Below, piece by piece: positions 1 to 6,413 of a DNA stretch of 7,513 nt (position 1 is its first letter; each line of letters begins with the position of its first letter). The position numbers and the translations under genes were made by a program. The notes beneath the pieces are model-generated. The model saw only the letters and a program-made list of their open reading frames with translations. It was not told where the DNA came from and did not search any database. Source of the DNA: Anaerolineae bacterium. GTDB lineage: Bacteria; Chloroflexota; Anaerolineae; UBA1429. The DNA lies in the NCBI GenBank assembly GCA_007118555.1, contig SKRJ01000007.1:1-7513 (forward strand), read 5' to 3'.

Positions 1-2
1 AT

Positions 3-242
3 GACGACTATTACACCCAACCGGGCAAGCTGTTCAACCTGATGAGCCCGGCCCAGCAGCAGGTGCTGTTTGAGAACACGGCCCGCGCCATGGGCGACGC
101 GCCCGAGTTTATCAAGATCCGACACATCAAGAACTGCATGCAGGCCGATCCGGCCTATGGCAAGGGCGTAGCGGACGCCCTGGGCATCCCGATGGCAAAG
201 GTCGAGGAGGCCGAGGAGGCAACGCCGGGCGGAAGCTCCTGA
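3..242 (+). CDS. Catalase, C-terminal fragment (5' end outside window)
   Basis: This is the tail of a monofunctional heme catalase, which splits hydrogen peroxide into water and oxygen in the cytoplasm. The open frame enters from the left edge, so only the last 79 residues are visible. They begin [14 protein letters not shown], continue with helical text ([14 protein letters not shown]) and then [15 protein letters not shown]. This order matches the end of the catalase fold, where a D/N-D-x-x-Q-P/A-G-x-L-x-x-L-M segment leads into the helical C-terminal domain and an 'ADPxYGxxVAxALG' motif. The last 15 residues or so ([14 protein letters not shown]) are a low-complexity tail beyond the conserved fold. 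Catalytic His, Asn and heme-ligand Tyr lie upstream and cannot be checked. The gene ends in TGA 19 bp before a perfect hairpin. The family call is fairly sure. The exact clade and gene symbol are not determinable from this piece. Confidence 0.85.
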   Translation, partial: DDYYTQPGKLFNLMSPAQQQVLFENTARAMGDAPEFIKIRHIKNCMQADPAYGKGVADALGIPMAKVEEAEEATPGGSS

Positions 243-261
243 CGTCGTCGATTCATGAAAC

Positions 262-297
262 AACAGGCGTACCCCGAGTCAACGGGGTACGCCTGTT
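262..297. terminator. Bidirectional hairpin terminator between catalase and lactate permease genes
   Basis: Perfect 15-bp inverted repeat: left arm 262-276 (AACAGGCGTACCCCG) and right arm 283-297, with a 6-nt loop (AGTCAA). It lies between two convergent genes, 19 bp after the catalase stop and about 46 bp after the permease stop. On the minus strand the stem is followed by TGTTTCAT, a short T-rich stretch. On the plus strand it is followed by CGTTCAC, which is poor in T. It probably serves both genes, though neither side has a classical long U tract. Confidence 0.75.
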
Positions 298-343
298 CGT
301 TCACAGGGGGATCGCCTGCCAGTGGCCGCCTTAGTGGGCTGCC

Positions 344-2029
344 TCAGTAGATACCAGCGAGCACCGGGGCCAGCAGTAGCCCGCCCAGCCCGATCAGGAT
401 CGCCAGCACAATCATCGGGATGAGCAGGCGCCGCATCAGATCGCCCTCCACGCGGCGCAGCCCCAACACGCCAGACACGGCGGCGATGTTGAGTACCGAG
501 ATCATGTTGCCGGGGCCGGTGCCTGCGTTCTGCAACGCCACGATCAGGGTGCGCGATAGGCCCAGATCGGCAGCCGCATCGTGTTGAACCACACTGAACA
601 GGATATTGGACGAGGTGCTGCTGCCCGTCATGAACGAGCCCAGCGAGCCCACCCAGGGCGCCACAAAGGGATGCGCCTGGCCCGCAGCTTGCGCCAGAGC
701 CATGGACAGGGCCTGCATCATGCCCGGCAGATCGTCGGGGTTCGTGGCCGAGCGGATCATCACCTGAGCCATCGAGATCGCCACGACCAGGGTCAGGGCG
801 ATGGTGGCCGTCTGGCGGAACGTCTTGCCCCAGGCAGCAGCGGTTTCCTTGAGCCCTATACGATGGAAAAGAGCTGTAAGAATCGCTACAGGGATAAAGG
901 GTATCACGCCGGGGATAAAAAGAGGACGCAGGGTAAAGGCAATGTCCTGGCCCAGAATCTGCTCCCACTCCAGGACGACCCCGCGGAGCGGCTCGCGCAG
1001 TCCCAGCCCAGGCATACGCGTTACAAAGAGCAGCAACACCACCAGCATGTAGGGTGCCCATGCCAGCCAAACCGACATCGTACCTTCACCCGCCTCGCCC
1101 GATGATTCCGAGGTCTGCGCCTGGCTCTCCTCCTCGGGCAGGCGCCACACATCCTTGGGCACCAGCACGCCATGGCGCACCATCAAGAGGCCGGTGCCCA
1201 GTGCAGCTACCCCTGCCATAGCCGAAGGGAGCTCGGGCCCCACAAACCAGCCGACGAGAAACTGGGTCAGGCCCGCCACAGCGCCCAGGGCGAGGGCAAA
1301 GGGCGCGGCCGACCGCGTCGCACGCCACGCATCCGCCAGAGAAGAGGTGTCCTCAGAGGACTGGCCCTCAGACCCAAACCAGTAGATCAGCAAAAAGACC
1401 CCCATCAGACCCAGGAGGGCCAGCATGGTGCCGGTGAATACGCCTGTCCATCCCGCCACCTGCCGCAAAAAGGTCAGTGGCTCCATGGTGCCCCCGAGCA
1501 CAGCCTCGTCGATGACCGCGCCGATGCCGCCCAGCACGGGCACGCCCGCCGCCCCCAACGGCGGATTGGGCACATTCATCAGGAGGCCGAACGTGGCAGC
1601 CGCCATGGGCGTAAAGCCCAGGCCCGTCAGCAGGGGCGCGCCCAGGGCCCCCGGCGTGCCAAAGCCCGCGACCCCCTCGATCAGGGTCATGAATCCCAGG
1701 CCGATCAAGAGCAGTTGGATGCGGGCGTCCTGGACAACGTCGCCAAAGTGCACCCGGATGGCGTCGATGGCGCCGCTGGCCTGCAGATGATTCATCAGCA
1801 GGATGGCGCCAAAGACGATCAGGATGATGTCTATCGACTGGAGCACGCCGTAAAAGGCTGCGGCAACCCACCACCCGAGCTCCATATCCCACAGGAACAG
1901 GCCGAGCGCCGACGCGATCACCCAGCCCACGGACATGGCGCGCACGGCCGACCAGCGCAGCCCGACCATCAGTACCAGTATGACGACGATCGGCAGGCTT
2001 CCGGCGAGGGCCAGAGTGGTTATTGGCAT
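344..2029 (-). CDS. L-lactate permease family transporter (LctP/LldP-like)
   Basis: An inner-membrane carrier of the LctP family, whose characterised members import L-lactate, D-lactate and glycolate with protons. The start is the ATG at 2029 (MPITTLALAG), giving 561 residues, close to the usual 550 or so. An upstream in-frame ATG at 2098 would add 23 hydrophilic residues that the family lacks, and a purine-rich AAAGAGA lies 8 bases before the chosen start. Family signatures visible are EGVAGFGTP (residues 118-126), N152 followed by GAAGVP (159-164), FMTGSSTSSN (466-475) and GTGPGNM (503-509). About a dozen hydrophobic helices fill the rest, and an acidic/Ser linker (EEESQAQTSESSGEAGEG) sits in the middle. 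Most relatives have GGAxGNM where this one has GTGPGNM, so substrate choice may differ. No lactate dehydrogenase or lutABC-type gene adjoins it, so the substrate rests on family alone. It converges on the catalase gene and diverges from the small exported protein. Confidence 0.9.
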   Translation of the reverse strand: MPITTLALAGSLPIVVILVLMVGLRWSAVRAMSVGWVIASALGLFLWDMELGWWVAAAFYGVLQSIDIILIVFGAILLMNHLQASGAIDAIRVHFGDVVQDARIQLLLIGLGFMTLIEGVAGFGTPGALGAPLLTGLGFTPMAAATFGLLMNVPNPPLGAAGVPVLGGIGAVIDEAVLGGTMEPLTFLRQVAGWTGVFTGTMLALLGLMGVFLLIYWFGSEGQSSEDTSSLADAWRATRSAAPFALALGAVAGLTQFLVGWFVGPELPSAMAGVAALGTGLLMVRHGVLVPKDVWRLPEEESQAQTSESSGEAGEGTMSVWLAWAPYMLVVLLLFVTRMPGLGLREPLRGVVLEWEQILGQDIAFTLRPLFIPGVIPFIPVAILTALFHRIGLKETAAAWGKTFRQTATIALTLVVAISMAQVMIRSATNPDDLPGMMQALSMALAQAAGQAHPFVAPWVGSLGSFMTGSSTSSNILFSVVQHDAAADLGLSRTLIVALQNAGTGPGNMISVLNIAAVSGVLGLRRVEGDLMRRLLIPMIVLAILIGLGGLLLAPVLAGIY

Positions 2030-2110
2030 GCGATTATCTCTTTCTTTGAGGTCCAGGCCCCTTGTTTCCTCTTTTGCGGCAAGGCGCCAGAGCACCATAC
2101 CGTAGCGTGC

Positions 2111-2139
2111 ATTTTACCGCCAGGCGGGGTTGGATGCAA
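2111..2139 (-). promoter_or_regulatory. Candidate sigma70-type promoter for the permease gene
   Basis: Read on the minus strand, TTGCAT (2139-2134) and TAAAAT (2116-2111) are separated by exactly 17 bases. The -10 box matches TATAAT at five of six positions. The -35 box matches only the TTG half. Transcription would start near 2104, leaving a leader of about 75 nt before the ATG at 2029. If correct, this rules out the upstream ATG at 2098 as a comfortable start, because it would lie only about 6 nt inside the transcript. This is consensus matching only. Confidence 0.4.
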
Positions 2140-2281
2140 GAGCGCTACCTGACCTGCCATGGCTCTCGTTCCCTCTGTTCGCCTCTTTATTTCCATCCAC
2201 GCACTAGGTCGACACCTTCTCCACGATTCGTTCACATCTGCGGCCTATGATGGCATCGCAGACGAGGTTGCAGAGCATGTG

Positions 2282-2289
2282 AAGGAGGT
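2282..2289 (+). promoter_or_regulatory. Strong Shine-Dalgarno that fixes the start of the small exported protein
   Basis: AAGGAGGT at 2282-2289 is a near-perfect anti-16S match. It lies 8 bases before the ATG at 2298. An in-frame TTG at 2289 overlaps the motif itself and so is not usable. Translation therefore starts at 2298 with a lysine-led signal peptide (MKIVTF). Confidence 0.75.
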
Positions 2290-2297
2290 TGTCAGAG

Positions 2298-2726
2298 ATG
2301 AAGATCGTGACATTTGGGTTGGCGCTTGCCATCCTGCTCATGGCAGGATTGGGAATCACGGGGGTAGCCTTGGCCCAGGGGCCGGATACCGCCCCCATGC
2401 CGGGCGTCGGCGTCCGCTGGGGCCGCATGGGGGGCCATGCCCGCCTGGGCGGGGGCATCGTTGCCGAGTCGGTCGGGGAGGTTCTGTTGCTGACGCCCAC
2501 CGAGATTCGTGACGCACGCGCGCAGGGCCAGACTCTGGCCGAAATCACGCGGGCACAGGCCGCCATCGACAGTACCCTGATAGAGCGCATCCGAGTCGCA
2601 GAGGCTGCTGGCGCACTGACGGCAGAGCAGGCCGCCTGGCTGATCGCCAAGATAGACGCGGTATGTGAGAGAATGGAGAACCCCTTCGCTCCCGGCGGGC
2701 CGCTGGGCATCCATCGCGGCAGCTAG
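2298..2726 (+). CDS. Small exported helical protein of unknown function
   Basis: A 142-residue protein with a clear Sec signal peptide: MK, a hydrophobic core at residues 5-24, and a probable cleavage after ALA (26) before Q27. A Gly/Pro/Met/Arg-rich linker follows (about 28-53). The only folded-looking part is about 54-126: GEVLLLTPTEIRDARAQGQTLAEI, then AAIDSTLIERI, then AAGALTAEQAAWLIAKIDAVCERM. The order 'LTPxEl-x-G-x-TLAEI-...-A...G.LT.eQA..li..i' is a short helical pattern that I recall from many exported proteins of high-GC Gram-positives and Chloroflexota, often in tandem copies. Here there is one copy. No catalytic motif is visible, and one Cys (123) remains in the mature chain. The gene stands alone between a divergent permease and a convergent serpin. 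The coding call is strong because of the strong SD and the signal peptide. The function is unknown. Confidence 0.8.
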   Translation: MKIVTFGLALAILLMAGLGITGVALAQGPDTAPMPGVGVRWGRMGGHARLGGGIVAESVGEVLLLTPTEIRDARAQGQTLAEITRAQAAIDSTLIERIRVAEAAGALTAEQAAWLIAKIDAVCERMENPFAPGGPLGIHRGS

Positions 2727-2777
2727 AGTGCCCGTTGGCAAGCTGCAACGAGCTTAACCCGCGCTTGTCCGGAAAAA

Positions 2778-2811
2778 CAACCAGAGCCGGAATTTCTTCC
2801 GGCTCTGGTTG
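2778..2811 (-). terminator. Intrinsic terminator of the serpin gene (perfect 15-bp stem)
   Basis: Perfect inverted repeat CAACCAGAGCCGGAA (2778-2792) and its complement (2797-2811), closed by a 4-nt loop (TTTC). On the minus strand the stem is followed at once by TGTTTTTC, that is, five T's, as expected for a rho-independent terminator about 50 bp after the serpin stop. On the plus strand no T tract follows, but the stem sits about 50 bp after the small exported protein gene and could also stop that transcript. Confidence 0.85.
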
Positions 2812-2862
2812 CGCTTGGGTCCAAGGGTGTTGTTTGTTGGATGCAGAGCAAGCCCTGGCAGG

Positions 2863-4176
2863 CTAGCCGCGCGGATCGACGATGCGCCCCCAAAAGAGGA
2901 TGGCGCCGGTCGCTCTATCGCGGATGCCAAACAGGAACGGCCTGTCGATGGTAATATCGACGATCTCCATCGGCGCCGACTCGGTGGCCACGATGACGGC
3001 GGTGGCCGCGGCGGCCTCGGTGCCCTCTTCGTCGACCTCGATAAAGGCCTGGTGCACCACGTCATCGATGAACAGCTCGCGGGTGCCATCCATGCCGGAC
3101 AGGTCCGCCACCTGGTAGACAAAGGCGTCGGTCATGCCCATGGCTTGCAGAGTTTCGGCCAGGGCGACGCTGGTCTCGGCGCGAAAGCGGGGCAGCGCCA
3201 GGTTGACCGTCCCATGCTCCAGATCCGCCACGATGCGCTGCAGGGTCGCGCTGTCGAGATCGCCCTCGAACCCATCCAGATCCTCGGGCATGATCACCAG
3301 CATGGCGACCTCACCGCCCACATAGGGCAGCTCTACCGCAGTGTAATCGGCGGTCACGGTGTGCCGGAAGCGGTCCACCTGGCGCATCATCGGCACCTGG
3401 ATCTCGGTGTCGCCGGGCAGGTAAAAGGGCGCATCCTGGGTCAGCCCCTCGGGGAACTGCATCATCCACGAGGCATTCATGTAGATGGCATTCACCAGCA
3501 CCAGACGGGTCAGCTCGTCCAGGCTGTCCTCCGCCAACAGGTCCTGGATGCGGTCTTCGGTCTGCTCCTCGACCCAGCGGTTGATCTCGAGCCGCACGGC
3601 GTCCGGGTCGCTGGTATAGTCCACCAGGCGCAGGCCGGCGCCGTAATACTGGGCCAGCAGGTCCAGGTAGGCCTCGCGGAAATCGTAATCGTACTGGCCC
3701 CAGAGCGCGTTGGCCAGGCGCAGGGTAAACTCGGTACCCTCCTCGGGATCGACGTTCTCACCCCGCTGGGCCAGCTCCAGATCCAGGGCGTTCCAAGCCG
3801 GGTGCAACGCCTCTTGTGCTAGATCGAAACGCAGCACCTCGGCCATCTGGGCCTCAGTATCGCCCCGGGCGCCCGCATAGGTCATGGCCAGCGCCAGCGA
3901 GATGCTGTGGGGCGAGTAGATCAGGTTGCCCTCCTCGGCCCGTAGCCGATTGTAGAGCGCCAGGGCAAAGGCGGTGTTGCCCTCTACCAGAGCCAACAGA
4001 TCAGCATCGGGGACATCCGGATCGGTCTCACGCGGCAGCTCCGAGGCGGCCACGCGTCCGGGCACGAGCCCGTCACGGCCGGGCACCAGGGCGTCGCCGT
4101 TGGGCTCACCAACGCTGCAGCCCGCGGCCAACACCATCAACACCATCGCAAGAGATAGGCAGATCCAGCGTTTCAT
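2863..4176 (-). CDS. Serpin (serine protease inhibitor family), predicted lipoprotein
   Basis: A 437-residue serpin, which traps target proteases by offering a bait loop that inserts into its own beta-sheet after cleavage. The start at 4176 has AGGAGGAG about 8 bases upstream. Residues 1-20 form a lipoprotein signal with lipobox LAAGC (lipid on C20), so the protein is probably tethered outside the cytoplasmic membrane. A 45-residue linker holds LVPGR twice (30-34, 37-41). The serpin fold runs from about 64 to the end. Family marks include NLIYSPHSISLALAMTYAGA, LVLVNAIYMNASW, and the closing RPFLFGIRDRATGAILFWGRIVDP. The hinge (383-392, EEGTEAAAAT) has P15 Gly, P14 Thr and Ala at P12-P9, the pattern of inhibitory serpins. 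Counting from P17 places P1-P1' at E399-S400, so a Glu-specific protease is one possible target. The loop is about three residues longer than in alpha-1-antitrypsin, so the register is uncertain. The gene is monocistronic by layout. Confidence 0.93.
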   Translation of the reverse strand: MKRWICLSLAMVLMVLAAGCSVGEPNGDALVPGRDGLVPGRVAASELPRETDPDVPDADLLALVEGNTAFALALYNRLRAEEGNLIYSPHSISLALAMTYAGARGDTEAQMAEVLRFDLAQEALHPAWNALDLELAQRGENVDPEEGTEFTLRLANALWGQYDYDFREAYLDLLAQYYGAGLRLVDYTSDPDAVRLEINRWVEEQTEDRIQDLLAEDSLDELTRLVLVNAIYMNASWMMQFPEGLTQDAPFYLPGDTEIQVPMMRQVDRFRHTVTADYTAVELPYVGGEVAMLVIMPEDLDGFEGDLDSATLQRIVADLEHGTVNLALPRFRAETSVALAETLQAMGMTDAFVYQVADLSGMDGTRELFIDDVVHQAFIEVDEEGTEAAAATAVIVATESAPMEIVDITIDRPFLFGIRDRATGAILFWGRIVDPRG

Positions 4177-4454
4177 AGTAGCTCCTCCTATATATTCCCA
4201 TCCGTATCATGATCGGTCCGGTGCCGGGCCAGCCTGCACCCGGTCACAGTTCATAGACGTATCCGAAGGCAGATCGGTTCCATCGGCCGCGCATCCGCAT
4301 CCTGCGGTTCAATCCTTGGCGCGGTGCCGCCCTCTGTGGTATCATCCGGGCACTTCGCTACAGGCACGAACGTGGCATATCGCGTGCATAGGCCGTGGGT
4401 CTGGTCAGACCCCTGCTATCGACGAGGGATACAACGAAACAGCGAGGCAACGCC
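4177..4454. other. Divergent intergenic region between serpin and the PKD/HEFEH operon
   Basis: This 278-bp gap separates two genes read away from each other and should hold both promoters. On the serpin side only the Shine-Dalgarno (AGGAGGAGC on the minus strand, 4189-4181) is clear, and I could not find a convincing -35/-10 pair for that strand. A GC-rich imperfect inverted repeat (GGTGC...GCACC) lies around 4220-4240. On the plus strand there is a candidate promoter at 4316-4345. I see no small gene and no riboswitch that I recognise. Confidence 0.5.
4316..4345 (+). promoter_or_regulatory. Candidate sigma70-type promoter for the PKD/HEFEH operon
   Basis: TTGGCG (4316-4321) and TATCAT (4340-4345) are 18 bases apart. 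The first matches TTGACA at four positions, and the second matches TATAAT at five. Transcription would begin near 4352 and give a leader of about 100 nt before the ATG at 4455. This is consensus matching only, in a GC-rich background where A/T-rich hexamers are rare. Confidence 0.35.
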
Positions 4455-6362
4455 ATGAAAAAGACGCTGCTGATCCTGCTGGTATTCGCTCTCTTGCTGA
4501 CGAGTGCGCCGCCCAGTCCGCTGGCGCTGCCCAGTCCGCTGGCTCAGCCTGCCATGGCGTCCGATCCGTTCCACGGCGAGCTGCACTATCGCGTGCGGGG
4601 CCCGGCCGCCGCTCCCTATGGGATCGGCACGGCGTTGCTGGTCGGCGCCATCGGCCTGCCGCTGGCCGTCATTCGCGTGCAGAACATGCTGGTCACCGCG
4701 ATGGACGTCATCGCCCAACTGCCCACGACCACCGAGCACCCCAGCATGCAGCGGGTTCACGAGTGGGCCCACGAGGGCATACCGGTGGATATCTCGCGCA
4801 TTCTGCCCATCGCAGGCTCGTATGATGCGCGCCTCACCTTTACGCTGCAACGGACCGGCACCGACCGCTATGAGCTGCAGAGCGGCAACATCACCTGGAG
4901 CGCCTCGAACCGGCTGAACCTCAGCGACGGCGACGTGATCATCCGGGATGGCTTTCGGGGCTCGGGCGGACAGCCCCTGGACCCCGCCCGGGACACGATC
5001 ACCCTGCGCATCAACCGGCGCGCCAATCCGCCCACCTATGAGCTGGACGTCGATGTCAACCATGCCAGCACGATCAGCGGCAGCTCCGAGATCGTTCTCG
5101 GCCCCTTTGGCCAGATCATGTCCTTGGATGCGACCGGCGGCAACCTCACCATGGGCGGCCTCGGTTTCATGCTCATGGAGGGCGGCGCCATCGATCTGGG
5201 GCCGACGCCCGATGGCTATGTGGGCTATTTCCGCACCGGCACCATGGATCAGCTGCGCGGCACCGAGATCTGGCGCGATCTGCTCGATAACGCCGTGCTG
5301 GTGCACTACAACCTCTATTCGCAGGTACGGGCCGACGCGGGTGGGCCGTATACGTTCGAGATGGGCGTCCCCCTGGACCTCAGTGGGCAACGCTCCGAGG
5401 GCGCGATCACCGATTGGACCTGGACCTTTGCGCCGGGACCTGGCTGCACCGACGGCCCGCCCCCGCATGGCGACGCGGAAAAGACGGGCGAGACCACCAC
5501 CGTCACCCTGCTGTGTGACACGCAGATCACCCTGGAGGTGGTCGACGCCCAGGGCAACCGGGACACCGACATCGTGCTGGCGACCCGGGTCGATCGCGAC
5601 TGGGAGATTCCCTTTATCGGGCCCCACACCCGCGAGGAGGCGGATCAGAACGAGGGCCGGCTGGAGACCGCTACCGGCGGCTCGATCCTGGCACGCGCCG
5701 TCGGTCCCCCGGATAATCGCACCTATGACGTGAGCTATACCTCGGGAGAGAACGTGAGCTATATTCCTGCACCCGCGGGTGCGCGTGACGACCTGTTCAT
5801 TCCCCCCGGAAGCGGCGATCCGCGCTCCTGGGATGACGACGGCTATACCATCGGCCAGGTCACGGACCCCGGAGGCCCCTTTGATGGCATGTTCTACATC
5901 GAGAGTTTCGACATCCGGATCCACCGCCGGAGCCTGATTCACCGCATGCTCCTGCCGGCCGATCAGGGCGGACGAACGGCGCTCTCAGGGCAACCCCTCT
6001 TTTACGACAGGAACGTGGCCGAGGGCCATGATGTGGACGGCTATCTCGAGGGGATCCGCGCGCACGAGTTTGAGCACAGCGTCGAGATTCTTAAGGCCAT
6101 CGAGGCCCACGATCCAGCGCCCGATATCGACGCAATGTACCACACCGATCGGGACGCGCTGCGCCAGCGGGCCGACGAGGCCCTGGATGCGGCTCGCCTG
6201 GAGGTGTGCATCGCCACCAGCGATCCGCTGCCCGGAGGCGTGACCTGGCGGGGGACGCTGACCTTTCCCATCGACGATCACAGTGGCTGGGTCACGGGTG
6301 AGGGCTCTGCCGGAGAGTTCCCTCCGCAGGATCGGGCCTCCCGTGAGGCAGGCTGCCGTTAG
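4455..6362 (+). CDS. Secreted protein with PKD-like domain and HEFEH putative zinc motif
   Basis: I do not recognise this 635-residue protein as a whole. The start at 4455 is chosen because it opens a clean Sec signal peptide (MKKTLLILLVFALLLTSA, probably cut near AMA-S); GAGG lies 7 bases upstream. The longer frame from 4395 would bury the signal. Residues 35-290 form an unassigned, beta-rich region with a hydrophobic stretch (GIGTALLVGAIGLPLAVI). About 292-378 is a PKD-like beta-sandwich: DAGGPYTFEMGVPLDLSGQ, then ITDWTWTF, then ITLEVVDAQGN. Residues 537-541 read HEFEH, an HExxH zinc-protease-type motif, inside a helix; H552 lies 10 residues further on, and H563 later. The chain has exactly four cysteines, two within the PKD part and two in the C-terminal part, which suits two disulfides in an exported protein. 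A hydrolase role is inference only. It probably shares a transcript with the membrane protein 47 bp downstream. Confidence 0.85.
   Translation: MKKTLLILLVFALLLTSAPPSPLALPSPLAQPAMASDPFHGELHYRVRGPAAAPYGIGTALLVGAIGLPLAVIRVQNMLVTAMDVIAQLPTTTEHPSMQRVHEWAHEGIPVDISRILPIAGSYDARLTFTLQRTGTDRYELQSGNITWSASNRLNLSDGDVIIRDGFRGSGGQPLDPARDTITLRINRRANPPTYELDVDVNHASTISGSSEIVLGPFGQIMSLDATGGNLTMGGLGFMLMEGGAIDLGPTPDGYVGYFRTGTMDQLRGTEIWRDLLDNAVLVHYNLYSQVRADAGGPYTFEMGVPLDLSGQRSEGAITDWTWTFAPGPGCTDGPPPHGDAEKTGETTTVTLLCDTQITLEVVDAQGNRDTDIVLATRVDRDWEIPFIGPHTREEADQNEGRLETATGGSILARAVGPPDNRTYDVSYTSGENVSYIPAPAGARDDLFIPPGSGDPRSWDDDGYTIGQVTDPGGPFDGMFYIESFDIRIHRRSLIHRMLLPADQGGRTALSGQPLFYDRNVAEGHDVDGYLEGIRAHEFEHSVEILKAIEAHDPAPDIDAMYHTDRDALRQRADEALDAARLEVCIATSDPLPGGVTWRGTLTFPIDDHSGWVTGEGSAGEFPPQDRASREAGCR
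4511..4543 (+). repeat. Tandem 18-bp repeat in the signal-peptide region
   Basis: GCCCAGTCCGCTGGC occurs at 4511-4525 and again at 4529-4543, a period of 18 bp. In protein it gives PSPLAL then PSPLAQ at the end of the signal peptide. The repeat keeps frame, so slippage would lengthen or shorten the region before the cleavage site by six residues. Confidence 0.8.
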
Positions 6363-6413
6363 ATGCTCGAGATGCAACGAGGAGATCGCATGCCCAAGGG
6401 AAAAAGCCGATGA
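6363..6413 (+). other. Possible 16-codon bridging ORF (translational coupling)
   Basis: Directly after the TAG of the PKD/HEFEH gene, in the same frame, an ATG opens MLEMQRGDRMPKGKSR. Its TGA overlaps the next gene's start as ATGA (6410-6413). An inner ATG at 6390 has its own good Shine-Dalgarno, GAGGAG at 6379-6384, with a spacing of 5. A ribosome finishing this mini-ORF would stop exactly on the next start. It may be a coupling leader, a readthrough tail or chance. The peptide itself resembles nothing I know. Confidence 0.25.

Noticed and set aside
2030..2098. N-terminal extension of the permease from the ATG at 2098
   Set aside because: The added 23 residues are hydrophilic and not part of the family. 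The candidate promoter would place the transcript start almost on that ATG, while 2029 has a purine-rich SD-like AAAGAGA.
1172..2152. Plus-strand open frame of 326 codons
   Set aside because: It is antisense to the permease gene. The product is rich in Gln, His, Arg and Gly without any fold-like pattern.
2246..2251. TATGAT as a -10 box for the small exported protein
   Set aside because: It matches five of six bases, but no acceptable -35 box lies 16-18 bases upstream, so I do not list it as a promoter.
2778..2811. Paired hairpins as copies of a mobile palindromic repeat
   Set aside because: The stems at 262-297, 2778-2811, 7017-7046 and 7476-7511 differ in sequence and lie at gene ends. They are separate hairpins, not one repeat family.
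2809..3822. Plus-strand open frame of 337 codons
   Set aside because: It is antisense to the serpin gene, whose family motifs are unmistakable. The product looks like reversed-strand composition.
4395..4454. N-terminal extension of the PKD/HEFEH protein
   Set aside because: It would put 20 hydrophilic residues before a standard MKK signal peptide. The ATG at 4455 with GAGG upstream fits better.
4416..5942. Long minus-strand open frame of 508 codons
   Set aside because: It is antisense to the PKD/HEFEH gene, which has a signal peptide and a recognisable domain. The product is rich in His, Gln, Gly and Asp, as is typical of antisense reading of GC-rich codons, and shows no domain.
6063..6112. 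Metzincin-type protease active site at HEFEH
   Set aside because: The pattern lacks the Gly and the third His at the metzincin spacing (HExxHxxGxxH). Only a looser HExxH claim is kept.
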